The notes: generated from the sequence alone by a model not told the origin. Shown: positions 34,801 through 46,844, counted from the first letter of the stretch. The stretch is 64,000 nucleotides of DNA from Aradus depressus (GCA_963662175.1 OY759222.1:15820222-15884221); one strand, 5' to 3'. Numbers and translations: made by a program.

Positions 34801-37800
34801 AAAAGAAAGATAGAAAGGAGAGAAGAGAGCGACACATACCTTTGCTTACCTATCGGCCTGAAAGAGGCCTGCGATTCGCGGCGAGCGTGTCGCGACAAAG
34901 TCAGTTCCGCCAGAGACATTCGCCGGCTAAGCCCGTCTCGTCTCTCGCTATCCTGAAACATTTCTATTTCTTATTTCGTTAATCATACATAATTTATATG
35001 TATAATAATATAACTTTCTCAGTGTAGTTAATTCAGATGTCAATTCGTAAGAAATATTCTGATTTTTAGCCAATTCGTGCAGAGAAATCGGAGGGTTTAG
35101 GAGAAGGTCGTAATAATAATTTATTACAAATAACTTGATCTGGGGAAGAACGTTGTGCTTGATTTACCAACATCGTATTTCAAACCGTCTGTACATCCTC
35201 TTATATTTTTAATGTATCTCCTTTTTGACTTTCTACTATATATTTATTTTAATTTAATTAAGGTGTTTATTTAATTATTTATTTATATGTATACTAGCAG
35301 TAATACCCGGCGTTGCCCGGGGAACATTGACTTTTTTCCTTAAATCTCTCATCAGAATCCTATTCAATTCTTCAACAGGACATTCATGATGTTATAATTT
35401 TCAATTATTCATCTGGAAAAAGGCTTATAGTCCTTCACGGCAGACACCCCAGCTAGTAATTGCTTACGACCGCAGGGCACAACAGCTAGTAGGTACTTAA
35501 GCAGGCTGGGCACCACAGCTAGTAAGTGCCTTGCAGCGGCGGAACCCATAGCTAGTAAGTTTTTAGGACCGTAAATTCCATGACAATCCAACCAATCGTT
35601 AATGAGCCAACACCATCTTTACGCTAAGGCCTACCCCCAAAACCCCCCTCCTGTTCAAAATTTTTAGATGTTATGTAGCGTATTTTCCAATTTAGCTTTC
35701 AAGAATACTACATGTAAAATTCCGTGACAATCCAACCATCCGTTAATGAGCTAGTACTACATTTATACTTAGGCCCCAGGTAGGTGCGTGGGGGGTAAAA
35801 CTATGTTCTAATCCTTCTCGGTGACTCGATGAACATAAGAACAAAATCGGATCGAAGTTTAGGAGTCTATTAAACACAAACATACAGACATTAGATTTTA
35901 TATATATAGATTATTCATTGTATGATATTCTCCTAATTACATAGGTACTAATTTAAGTGTTTTTTTTTTTTGTTGTTTTTCTTCTCAGGTCTAATATATA
36001 TTTCAATTTTATTAAATGTATTTAAATTGTAAAATAGTAGTAGCCAAAGCACAAGCTGATACGAAAAAAAAATAGTTGTGCAGTTAGATAATTAGTCAAA
36101 ATCATATCTGTAATAGTTTTCATTACTAAAATATAATAAAAATGTGGTTGGTGAATCACCGGCAGTGTACTTCTCCATCACGAATTAATTGATTATGTTT
36201 CGGATTCCCTTCAAAAACAATCGACAGTTGACTTACACACGACTTCGGAATCCTTATTCTAAATGTTGTGTGGATACAATCATTACATAGGCAGTTATTA
36301 AGGTTTTTGATACGTGTCACTTCCTCTGCCCCCCTCCCCCCCCATTTCCTTCGACAGATTCGATACTTAGGACTCTATCTTGACAGACGATTGACATGGA
36401 ATACTTCGCCTCAACCACAAACTGGCTGTCTACAAGACCGTTATCAGGCCTATCTGGACGTATGGCGTTCAGCTAAGCTCTCACACAACCAAAAGAATTC
36501 AAGCCATTCAAAATAAAATTCTCCGAACAATCACACAATGTCCATACTTCGTATCAAACATAACATTACATCATGACCTGAACATACCATTCTTACACGA
36601 AGTTAGACAACAATTATACACAAATTTGAACAGCAAGTTCACGTCACATCCGAACAAACTGGTGGAAGCCATGTCGGTCCGCTCCTTGCCGGGCGGGCCT
36701 CCTCGGCGACTGAAGCGTCGTTGGCCGCGTGACCTCCAGCCTGAGGAGGCGGTGTTGTTGACCAGCCGTCTCATCAAGAGACTCAAGTGGTGTTTCTGTT
36801 TTTCTTTGCTCATATTTCCTAGTAGTGATGTAGTTCATAGTTGGAAATTAAGTAATAAAGGTGAAAAAAAAAAAAAGATTCGCTGAAAATTAGGTGTCAT
36901 TTTCAAGGGGTTTTGAATGTACATATGGATTTAACACATTCATTACAATGGCAGTTATTAGAGTGTTTGTGTTAAACTTCTCTCCCTATAATCCTTCCGT
37001 TACATTGACCAATTTGGTTGAAAATTAATATGTGTCGCCCTTATGGGGTTCTGGATGAACAAATAACATTTCGTGTCGATACATTCATTATACAGACACA
37101 CATCAACACATACAGACAGACATTCTTTTTTTTTTTTGTTGGGATCTGGTGGTCAGGAAAAAACTTGAAATTCCGGTGTAAATTAAACGTCGAACTTCTG
37201 ACCGATTGCATAACTTCCCCTATACTTCATATATCTGGGGGAGAAAAAAAAAAAAAAAAAACTATCGTTATTGAAAAATATTGTCTATTTCACAAAATAT
37301 ATAGCTTTGGCTGAAGAAGAAAAAAGTACTCCCATTTGTATATATTTTTTGAAATGGACAATACTTTTTACAAACATTCGGTTTTTCTTGACCATTTTCA
37401 ATGTTTATCAAAAAAATATAATTAGTATATAATAGAATAAAGGTCAAGGGTCAGATCTGACATGGAATGGTTATCCTTACTGCTTGGTTCTTCCTGGACC
37501 TCTCCTGGAAGCAGTCAGCCAAAGAGAGAGTTATGGAGACTAGAAGGAGGAACACTATTATCTGATAGATCAGATTGCTGGATTTTCCTGAAGTTTCAAC
37601 TTTCTTCTCTGCAGTTCCAACCTCTGATGTTGTTTTAATCTCACTTTCCTTCAGAGTTTCTTGTTCTTCGTCTGTTACATTGACCACAGGTTGTGTAATA
37701 ACCTCTTCTATTATTTCTTCTTCTTCTTTTTCTTCTTGGGGTTTTGGGAGACCACAGTTGTCGTAGAGTGTTTTGAAGAATGCGTATCCAGATATTGAGA

Positions 37801-37978
37801 CGAAACCCCCAAGTGGAAATGTTTCATTGAAGAAAGGGCAAACATTTTGAATTGGATAACCTTTTTGATCCTGTTGAGAATCTTCTTGGCCTCCGTGTCC
37901 TGGCAGGATGTAATAGTAGACGATCCAGTGGACAAGAAGTATAGAGATGGGTATCTTTAGTTTGGAGTAGGGCGGCAT
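31863..37978 (-). CDS. unrecognised signal-anchored single-pass membrane protein
   Basis: Three exons on the minus strand close in phase: 37978-37481, 34952-34850 and 32023-31863. The product is 253 aa. A hydrophobic N-terminal segment (about aa 9-26, ISILLVHWIVYYYILPG) looks like a signal peptide or anchor. A presumed lumenal part follows with two cysteines (C47, C75) and N-glycosylation sequons NET (51) and NVT (100). A Glu-rich segment lies at aa 82-111. A second hydrophobic helix (aa 136-156, LIYQIIVFLLLVSITLSLA) is followed by a basic tail with RRMS and RRES motifs that look like basophilic kinase sites. It ends VEKKRVRMIQRH. An alternative upstream ATG at 38014 adds 12 residues. I recognise no family. 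Support comes from GTAAGG and GTAAGC donors, pyrimidine-rich acceptors, phase agreement (0, 1), and codon-like composition in all three exons. It is divergent from the zinc-finger gene. Confidence 0.7.
33303..33629 (-). other. unidentified 108-codon open frame in an intron
   Basis: It lies in intron 2 of the membrane-protein gene. It begins in a Pro run that is only the poly-C strand of the 33604-33624 G tract. It continues with protein-like composition (STIILGNSDCEHSNQLLKK, GYRMKAVDAHNMFMNLVFE). Not recognised. It could be a mobile-element remnant. Confidence 0.2.
33604..33624. repeat. poly-G tract
   Basis: A G run of about 21 after gaggggggagg. Confidence 0.9.
33891..34106. repeat. GC-rich minisatellite, about 8 units of ~27 bp
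   Basis: The unit is ctccgctcgcgcatttatcc plus a C run. Units differ by cgctcgc versus gcttgcg, by att(t)atc versus attatac, and by C-run length. All three + frames stay open because of composition, giving spurious Pro-rich translations. It lies in intron 2 of the membrane-protein gene. Confidence 0.9.
35294..35912 (+). repeat. dispersed repeat with CCCGGCGTTGCCCGGG head and internal minisatellite
   Basis: It starts near aatacccggcgttgcccggg and ends acacaaacatacagacatta and ttatatatatagatta. The same terminus occurs at 21640-21680. Inside, 35445-35575 holds about four ~43-bp units built on cagctagtaagt. No ORF. The family is not assigned. Confidence 0.6.
36150..37215 (+). repeat. dispersed 145-bp-type repeat, interrupted by a LINE
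   Basis: The head ggtgaatcaccggcagtgta and unit motifs run to 36362 and resume at 36877 (gattcgctgaaaattaggtg). A second unit and the post-T-run 3' module follow (37130-37215). The interruption is the Jockey fragment 36363-36876. Confidence 0.8.
36363..36876 (+). mobile_element. Jockey-type LINE, 5'-truncated, with target-site duplication
   Basis: The translation, crossing a frameshift, reads YLGLYLDRRLTW, then LAVYKTVIRPIWTYGVQL, then QAIQNKILRTITQCPYFVSN, then EVRQQLYTNLNSKF and PPRRLKRRWPRDLQ. This is the thumb/C-terminal part of a Jockey ORF2. A 3' UTR and an A run (36864-36876) follow. GATTCG stands on both sides (36357-36362 and 36877-36882), a short target-site duplication. Removing the insert restores the dispersed repeat. 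Confidence 0.9.
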
Positions 37979-39671
37979 GATACGCACTTGACCCACGACT
38001 AACAGGTGTTGCATCCTGCGCAAACTCACTCATTCTCCTTTAATATTGATGTTTCCAACATTGCCACTGGTATCTATTCCCATGAATGGATTATTCGATA
38101 GAATAACAATAATGATCATTCATCAATTGAACGTTACAAAAAGCAAAATGTAACTTAAAAGGTCGTCGGTGAATCATTGGCAATGTACTTCCCCAGAACA
38201 AATTAATCAATTTACGTTTCGCTCTCCCTCTAAAACCAGTCAACTGTTTACGCTAATATTCAATAGTTGACTTACGTAGAGGCTCCTAAATCGTCATGCT
38301 AAATTTTGTGTCGATGAATCCATTATATCGGCAGTTATTATTCCCCCTTCCATTCTGTCGATTCCGCTGAAAAGTGTCATCCTTATGTGGTTTTAAATTC
38401 TATTATAATATTTTATTTAGATTCATTTATTACAACGGCAGTTTTTGAGTTAAGCCTCTCCCCTAAACCCCCCATCCCTTTAGCCGATTTGGCTGAAAAT
38501 CGATATATGTGATATGGCCGTAACAAGATTTTTATATACCAACCACCTTTGTACAGATCTCTCTTCCTACCCCTCTCATGTTCATTATACTCTGGCATGA
38601 CTTGCTATATGAAAGTCGCTCTCAAAATTACGCTGTACAATGAAACAAAGAAAACCGTTGATGCACAAATGTGGTTGGTATATAAAGTCATAATAATCAT
38701 TATTTGTATATGAATTACATATTGATTGTATAAAAAATGTTATAGATATTGATGTTAGGGAGTTCTTCTCGAAACGTTTATATTTCCAAGATTGTAAAAA
38801 CCAAAAAAATTAATGTGAGAATAACACAGCTGCCGAAAAATATATTATTATGAATTCAAAACCTCGTCGAGAATGGCATTCGCTGGATGAAGATATGACC
38901 CCAATTGCAGTTTTTTGATTATAAAGCATGATTCACCAGAATGCATGTCTATTTCCATCAATAGCTCTAGAGCTCTTACCTCTAAGCTCAGAAATTTGTT
39001 CTATTTTGATTTTCAAAGAAAATACGCTAACTTCAAATGAGCGAAATTATGTTAGGCATGGAGAGCCTTATTACGCAATGTTGATTGTAACATTTAATAA
39101 GAAAATTAGACAAAAAATTATGGTAAATGTTAGTTTCATTTCCCTTAATCTATAAAAAAAAAATCCCCTTTTTCAAAATTCATAGATAGAATTGTTCTCA
39201 ACATGTGACCACGCCTTGTGCCCCAACCCACTCCATCCATCTTAAAAATATTTCTAGTCAGGTCATTAAAACCAGCAACACACGCCATTTTGAAATTTTC
39301 TAATTGAAGAAATCTGAAAAGATATAATTTTGGAGAGAAATCAATGTCGAATTTTTCACGGATTACGTAACTTATCCTTTATTACCATCAGCTGGAGAAG
39401 TGAGACAACTAATAAATGTTTTTTGACAAAAAAATTTAAAAAAACATTGTTAGAGTCTTTTTCTCGCAGATTTTACAAAATTATTTATATATATTCTTTA
39501 ATATTTGAGTATATTTAAATGTAAATTATTTTATTACATAAGTGAAAGTTGAGTTGCACAGTTGGCTACACTGAGTGCTATGATTGTTTTGGTCTTTTTG
39601 AGTTGGAAGTCCTTTCTCCTTTATATTTTTCGTCCTTGTTCTAATTTGTAAAAAATATTATTTTGAAGTGA
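37979..39671. promoter_or_regulatory. shared upstream region of the membrane-protein and zinc-finger genes
   Basis: The two start codons face away from each other across 1.7 kb. The interval holds a 145-bp-type repeat (38160-38510), a hammerhead-like remnant (38748-38785) and AT-rich sequence. No TATA or initiator element can be assigned with confidence. Confidence 0.3.
38748..38785 (+). ncRNA. degenerate hammerhead-like motif
   Basis: It reads UUGAUGU, a poorly paired GGGAG...UUCUC segment, then GAA and the palindrome ACGU followed by U. The core has two changes, so this is a remnant at best. Confidence 0.25.
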
Positions 39672-42600
39672 ATGGATTCTTGTGAGCACTCATTATCTAC
39701 AGAACATTTGAATAATTCAAGTAAGATGAATTAGTTGTTATTTAGAAATAATATGTCATTTGAATTATCTTTTAATCAACGTCTTCAGTTTTTAATATTT
39801 TTACGAACATTTTATATATAATGTAATATTTGTGTACTTAATTGATATTTGGTTTATTTTATGATCGATCAATCTTTAACACTTCATCCATTTATTGAGG
39901 TTACTTTTTAAAATTAATTCCTAATTTATATATATATTTTTTTTTGTAATTCACAATTTTGAAATATTATGTTTAAAGTTTATATTCATGTTACAGGTTT
40001 AGAGGAGCAATGTTTAAAAAATGTGGAAAAAGATGATGTTCTCGACAGTAGTAAGTATTAAATTAAGTTTTAATATGGTACATTAAATATTAATAAATCC
40101 TTTGTTATTTTAAGTCATGAATCAGCTTTTAAGTATTTTGATAAGGTAACGCGACAACGAATTTTTCTTATATCAGTGAAAATCTATATTAAATACCAGA
40201 ATCGGAAAAGAAAGTATTTTCACCAAAAAGTAGGTCAACAATTTTTACTTCTTTCTGAAGAAATCTCCTTAATATAGTGTTCAATTTTCTTTCTAGCTGA
40301 TATCAACTCACCTTTGGTTATATTATATTGTCTCCTTAACGTTTTTATAAAAAAAAATTACATTGCTATGCGGAAATTGCGGGTTACCTTGTTCGAAAAA
40401 TATATGTAAATATATATTTTTGTGTTATGTTTTGACCCTAAGTCCATATTGTTTTAGTATAGGAAGGATTGTATGTAAATATTTATTGATGATTGAAATT
40501 TTATATATATTTTTTTATTAAATAAGTAAAAACCATTAAGTTGTGTGTAAAAATATTTGGTTAGTGGAAGAATTGGAGATTTCAAGATGAAAGTAGTAAG
40601 ATTTCACCAGATTTTAGACCAAATGGAAAGTTTTTGTGAAAAAATACATGCCGGAAGTGAAAGGTATGGAAGAAAATCTGATGAGGTCAGCGCATAACTG
40701 TATTATTTCTCCACTGAAAAACTTCATAAAATAGTTTTAAAAAAACTCATATATTTTCTAAAATGTTGTAGTGAGTGTTGAATTTCATTTTAAATGTTAG
40801 GTCTTAAAAAACCAAGTATTAAAAAGAAATATTTCTGGATTTACCCATGAATTATAAAATAAATAATTATTCTGGAATGGGTTCAGAATATTTCATCTAC
40901 AGTAAAGTAGAGAATGCAACATAATTTACAAATATTATGTATATTTATTTTTTTTATTTTTTCGGCAGAAGCGAAAAAGAAGAAAAAGAGTGAATACGAT
41001 TTGGACATTATGTCAATGAATGGCTACGACAAGGATAGCTCTGAAGGTGAGATTTCATTCATAATTTTATTGAATTCATTTTTTAAATTTAATTTTTCTC
41101 TTGTATTTCTGAAGTACACTACATACATATTTCCGAATGAGATTGTGGAACTTTTGACTACTATTGAAATAATTTTTCTTTAGTTACTTATACATATAGA
41201 AAATCGAAAAATCGTGACGCAGATTAATTTTAGTCTCGAATATCGTTACAGGTTCATTCGTACTATCTGAGATTTACGACAAAATGTAGATGGTTGTGAG
41301 TCATTCCAGGTCAAATGGATGGGGCGAAAAATTTGTCATGACACTGATTTGCAAAGAAAATAGCTAATATAAACAGCAAATAGGCATAATTTTGGAATAA
41401 AAATAAGATTTATGGAAGGATTTTCTTAATATTTCTTAAATTATTTTCGTACTTTTTACGGAGAGCTAAACGCTTTTATATAAAATGGTCTACTCCTTAT
41501 TATCAGAACTACTTCCTTCGAAGCTAATAGAACGCAAATTGTATAAAAACAATTTTTTTTTTTTTAAAATTCAATTTAGGTTTTTTTTCAATTGATAAAG
41601 CGAAGAGATGCTATTTTGATTATACTCAAAACGCCTATTTTGAAATATATTTTAGATTATAAAATTTCTAATCGATTGGGACTTCCGATTCGTGAACTAT
41701 GAGCAGCGCAGGACTTTTGGTAAAAAATAGCCACACAGTTTTTTTCTAATTTTTGCGGAAACAGCTTAAAAATATATATAAAATATCTGCTCGTCTGATT
41801 GAAAACTTTATTATCTACAGTTTAATTATATTACTTTTATCTCAAATTTAGCAATTTAACTATAAAAGTTGAAAAATTCTTTAAAGAAAGTGAATGTTTT
41901 TCATGTTTTGACTTCTAAAAATTGCCGATATCTTGAATTGAAAAAGTTGCATTAAATCACCAACATCACCTTATAAGGCACTTTTATGCCGGAACGTAAC
42001 TGTTTTCTTGGAAAATTGGAAAAACTGTTGCGCTGTTTTTTTTTTTTAGAATTCTTGCGTTGTTCATATTTCACATTTCGAGTGTCATTTAAAGTCGAAG
42101 ATAGTCTCAATCGATAGATACTTGCATGATCTACAATTATGGATATACGATATTATATCTTATCTGTTGGTTCAGAGCAAATATGACAAAATCTCAAGAT
42201 AGTCTTGCTAGGGTATTGGTCTCGCTTTGAGTATCATTTTCATGCTGATTTTCCTCCGGTTGCTTTCCCGCTTTCTCTAAACAATTGAACAGAACCTATT
42301 TTGTAGAAAATATATGCCTTTTAATAAAAAATATTTTGTTTCATATGACCAATAGTATTTTAGTGGCGTTTTTGCAGTCCTAGAGAACTGATCTATTTTG
42401 GGCAAAACATTATTTCTTCGCTGTATTAATTGATGAAAACTGGAGAAATATTCGAATATCTCTCTCTCAAAAAAAAAAAAAAAGTCGTCGGCTATGTACT
42501 TCTCCATCAACAAGAATTAATCAATTACGTTTTCGCTCTCCCTCCGAAGACAATCGAACGTTTGGACTAAAACTCGATATTTGACTTACATAGTGACTTC

Positions 42601-45280
42601 TGAATTTTTTGTCGATACATCGGCAGTTATTGAGGTATTTAAGTCGAGCCCCTCTTCTCTTGTACCCTCTCCCATTCGGCCGAATTCGTGGAAAATTAAT
42701 AGGTGTCTTCTTTATGGGGTTTTCTATGTAAATATAAAATTATCAATAAATTCATTATAGCGGCAGTTATTAAATAAAATTACAAATATGATTAAGCTAT
42801 TTTTTTTTATATTGAACACTTATTTGCCTAATTCTGTATACATATACAAAAATGCGTAAGCCGAAGCCGATACACATTTAGTTATATGTATGTGGAATTA
42901 GACACTATAAATGTTCAAAAAAAAAGCGCTTTATCAGTTTTTTAATTTTATTTATTAGTATTTCCACTATATCGAACCAAAACGCAAAAAATGTATTCGG
43001 ACGCAGTTATTAGAGTTTTTTGAATTAGTCTCCCCGCTAATTTTCCCTTCCCTTTGGCAGATTTGACTGAAAATCAATAAATGTCGTCCTTAGAGGGTTT
43101 TGGATAATAAAATTTCGTGTCGATATATTCATTCTATTGGGAGTTATGGTGTTCACAGACAGACAGGAATGTTTTTTTATATTTTTTGAATCAGGAGGTT
43201 GGATAAAATGAAATATAGCTGGTGAAGTAAAAAGTATTAAATTTGTTTAGTTCTGAAATGTGCTAAAGCGCCAAGCTGTCTCCCTGAGAATTTAGAAATA
43301 TTTAGAGTTATTATTATTGTGAAATCTTCAGCGTAATTTTATTTGAATACCTAAATGAAGCTTTAATATCGTTTTGACAGTTTTTCACATATTCCTATTT
43401 GACATGGAATAACTAGATAAGTTTCTGGCAACAATTTTTAAAAATTGAAACTTTATTACATTAAATAAAAAGATTAGAAAAAGTCAACTATAAAAAAAAA
43501 AAATTCTAGAAACAGTTTAATATCATGTCAGAATGCTTTAAAGGTATTATAATTGAATTGCGGTGATATTCTCAAAATGTGCTTATCGAAGGATTATTCT
43601 CACGGCACCAAAAGAAAAATATTTAGATAAGATAAATGAATAAAAAAAATATTTTTTTTTTATACGTTACAGAAAATAATCTACAATAATATGGTAGATT
43701 GTTGATTGTGGTGATAATAATAATCTGATGATTTAATAATCAACCTATAATTGACTTTTTTTATTTTCAAATAACACACTTCCTTTTCCATTTTCGATCA
43801 TTTCTACCAAACCTATCATTTGTAAAAATTGTTATAAGTTGAGTCATTTCTATGTTTTCTCGGATACCTGACATACTTTATCGCGAAGTTGTTTTATCGT
43901 TTCTGAATCCGTTGAAACGTGTCTTTTCATTAAAAATATTGTAATCAATATTTTCTTTTATGTTTATGTTCCCACACAATTTCTAGATGATTTATGTATT
44001 TATGTGTCTTAATTGTCATGGATTTTATTTTTTGTAATTACAATATGTTTAATTTTATCTTATTATCATATTTAGATTAAATTTTTTTAAATTTAATTTA
44101 TTTATTTTTTATTTAGAGTTTAGTATGAATCTATTAGCGAATATAATTAAAAATGGAGTCGAAGAGGATTTTATTTTTGGTAAGTTTTAATGAGTTAATT
44201 TTATGAATGTAATACATTTATTAAGGGTTTTATATACTAAGCAAGGATATTCCTCTATATTAGTAATTAATGTTTTCTTGTTTTCAACCAGGCTTTGGTA
44301 TCCGAGGCTTCGGTATCATTTTGACAAATTGCAAGAAATTAATTCAAATTCGTGGAAAATTTGCTAGTTGTTAGTGTTTTTTGAGGTGGAATACTTATTG
44401 GCTATTTCATTTGTGTTATTTTCTCACTGATATTATTTTTAATTCATTTTCAGAGTATGATGACCAACTGGAGGAGAAATCTGAATGGGAAATAGGTTTA
44501 GTACCTAGTACGAGCAACCATGGAAGGTTGTACACTTGCCATTTGTGCGATTTCACTTCGGAAAAGTCCAGGAAAATGAAAGAACATTTGGCTGGGGAGC
44601 ACAACTTACCGAATGCGCTGCACCGGTGCCCTAGCTGCAGCTACACAACGACCAACGTGCACCATCTGAAGGACCACGTGCACGCGCGACACACGGGAGC
44701 CCGTCCCTATAAGTGCACCTACTGCGACTATGACTCGGTGACTATTAGCAACCTAAAACGGCACACCTTCACCAAACACACTGGGGATAAACCAAACGCA
44801 TGCCCTCATTGCGACTATCGCTCTGTGCAAATTGGTCATCTAAAAGCGCATGTAAAGGCGAAACACTTCCGTGGCACTCCGATCAAATGTCCACATTGTG
44901 ACTATGCTACAGCGCAGTTGGGACATCTGAAGCGGCATATTGCCAAACACGTCGGTCCAAGGAAGTGTCCTCACTGTTCCTTCAGTACCATCCATGCCAA
45001 TAGCATCAAGAAGCACATCCTGATCCGACATACAGACATACGGCCCTACCAGTGTCCCCATTGTGGACACAGGTCTGCAGCCATTGGGGACATGAACAAT
45101 CATGTCAAGTATAAACATTCCGGACGATCATGGAAGCCTGTCATTGTGCACCCGGACCAAGAGGAATTGTTATTGGAAAAGTCTGCAGCATTAGATACAG
45201 ATGATCACATCATTAAAGAAGAGACAATGTCCGAAAATATGACAGAAAGTGAAAATGATATCTCTGAAACTTCTCCATAG
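39672..45280 (+). CDS. C2H2 zinc-finger protein, seven fingers
   Basis: Five exons, all joined in phase 1: 39672-39720, 39997-40050, 40969-41046, 44117-44179 and 44454-45280. The product is 356 aa. The N-terminal 109 residues are acidic with a Lys cluster (KAKKKKKSEYD, near aa 35), a likely nuclear localisation signal. Seven C2H2 fingers occupy aa 110-303, with first cysteines at 110, 140, 169, 198, 227, 253 and 282. Fingers 2-7 have the CPHC/CPSC type knuckle and TG-(A/D)-(R/K)-P-like linkers. Finger 5 is one residue short before its last His. The tail (304-356) is acidic. Such proteins are nuclear DNA-binding regulators, but I cannot name an orthologue. The long intron 3 (41047-44116) carries 145-bp-type repeats. 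A decayed copy of part of exon 5 follows the stop. Confidence 0.9.
42480..43250 (+). repeat. 145-bp-type repeat and GTGGAATTAGACAA repeat in zinc-finger intron 3
   Basis: 42484-42790 and 42985-43250 carry the 145-bp unit signatures (cggcagttattgagg, attcggccgaattcg, the 3' module after a T run). Between them, 42855-42985 is a copy of a second family with gtaagccgaagccgata, gtggaattagacactataaa and ccactatatcgaac. Confidence 0.7.
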
Positions 45281-45650
45281 CAATCCGATCAAGTGTCCAC
45301 ATAGCTGCTATGCCACAATCCAGTTGGGAGATCTGAGGCGGTACATTTTCAGACTCGTCAGCCCAAGGAAGTGTCCTCATTGTTTCTTCAGTCATATCCA
45401 TGCCAATAGCATCAAGAATCATATCCTGATCCGACATACGGCCCTACCAGTGTCTTTGTGGACACAGTTCCGCAGCCATGAACAATCAAGTATAAACAAT
45501 CCGGACGGAAGAGGAAACCTCATCTTGCACGCCGGCCAAGAGGAATTGTTGATGGAAAAGCCTAGAAAATTGAAGACGGACGATGACTGCACTAAAGAAG
45601 AATCCATGTATGAAAATATGACAGGAATAGAAAATGATTGTTCTATATGA
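45281..45650 (+). pseudogene. decaying tandem copy of the zinc-finger exon
   Basis: Starting seven bases after the stop codon, the sequence repeats exon 5 from finger 5 to the C-terminus. PIKCPHSCYATIQLGDLRRY corresponds to PIKCPHCDYATAQLGHLKRH. PRKCPHCFFSHIHANSIKNH and QEELLMEKPRKLKTDDD also correspond to exon 5. Finger 5 has a displaced cysteine and has lost its histidine. Finger 6 is kept. Finger 7 is destroyed by deletions that shift the frame around 45440-45530. One + frame stays open from 45249 to 45650, so the copy may be translated as readthrough only if the first stop is bypassed. Most likely it is an exon-internal tandem duplication now under decay. Confidence 0.88.
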
Positions 45651-46293
45651 ACATAAATATGAGTCGCATTGAAAGAACAAGCGTCTCATACGAAAGTTTT
45701 CTGACAATTCATTTGAAGGAAGTTTCTCCCACAACTGTAAGGATTATTATTTTTGTATAAATTGTGACTAGTTATTATTATGAAAATAACGTTTCATTTG
45801 TTCAACCAATTGTTTCTAAATTATTTTCAATAGGACATCCAGTGGTGACCTAGAAAATGGTTGTGTCCATGACCTAATTTTGAGCATCATTGGGACTTCG
45901 TCTGTTAATGACTAAGATAATCAATACAATGTCGGCCTTTCTGTAGAAATTCATTCATTTTCAAGGATTTTTTTTTTTTTTAATTTATCATTTTTTTTAT
46001 ATAGAATACACGAATTCGCAAAAAAGATCCACCAAACCTGACCAAAGGAGTCAAGATTAACAGAAAATATCTTTTTTATATATTTACTTTTTTCGGTACG
46101 CATCTACCAAAATACTTTCTTGTACCTCCTCTGAACTCAACTAGTTTTTTTTATTTCTCCAAATGGTATTTGACTTTTTTGGTTCCTTACAGCCTTTCAT
46201 CCGATAGAAAACAATAAAGTGTAGTCACTTGAAAATTGCAAAACCTATTTCTGTTATAATTATTAATAGAGTTTTCAATGTAGAAGGAATTAT
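45651..46293. other. gene-free stretch, probable zinc-finger 3' UTR
   Basis: AT-rich and single-copy looking. It follows the duplicated exon and may include the transcript's 3' UTR. No clear poly-A signal could be chosen. Confidence 0.35.
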
Positions 46294-46546
46294 CTGTCGT
46301 GTAAATGAAAACTCAATATTTGGGCAACGTTTCGGAAACTATTTCTTTTTTCAGGGCCTTATGACTTGAGTGATGTGTTTGGTGAAGGTGTTGAGAGTTT
46401 GTGTCCAGTATAGAGCTATGGTGAATCACAAACTCAACACTTTCACCACACACATCCACTCAAGTCATTATAAGGCCCTGAAGAAGGAAATAAATAGTTT
46501 CCGAAACGTTGGCCAAATATTGAGTTTTTTTCATTTATACGACAGA
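46294..46546. repeat. near-perfect ~250-bp palindrome with hammerhead-like cores
   Basis: The left arm opens ctgtcgtgtaaatgaaaact and the right arm closes with its inverse near 46545. Arms of about 120 bp match closely (aatatttgg-caacgtttcggaaact, ttcagggccttat, acttgagtg-atgtgt). Each arm carries one hammerhead-like core on opposite strands. Confidence 0.88.
46474..46514 (+). ncRNA. hammerhead-like ribozyme motif (Penelope type)
   Basis: Order: GGCC (stem I), CUGAAGA (fits CUGANGA exactly), spacer A, GGAAA-loop-UUUCC (perfect 5-bp stem II), GAA, palindromic ACGU (stem III for a dimer), U as cleavage base, GGCC closing stem I with four G-C pairs. Confidence 0.65.
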
Positions 46547-46844
46547 ACAATTTCGGTTAGATTTGATCCCTAGTTTGTTTAAATGGATTGCATTTTTACT
46601 GCGATTTGTAATAGGATTATTCTAATCGTATTTTTTCCATTGTCAATACTCGCAGGGTATCAGTTTTTAATCTTTTTTATTGTAATAGATAACATTAGAG
46701 TAATGTTTGAAACTTCTGTTGAACTCTGATAATACTCAGGACTTTTTTGTAGACATTTTCCGATAAGAATGCCTTTGTCACATTTTCCGAGCTATTACTC
46801 TGATAGCGAGTTTTTTATACCTAAAAAAAGTTTTAGAGATTGGT

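Noticed and set aside
37018..37314. 98-codon + strand frame
   Set aside because: It runs through a dispersed repeat with T and A runs, with no protein-like conservation.
44840..45437. Minus-strand frames of 92 and 74 codons
   Set aside because: They are antisense shadows of the zinc-finger exon and its duplicate.
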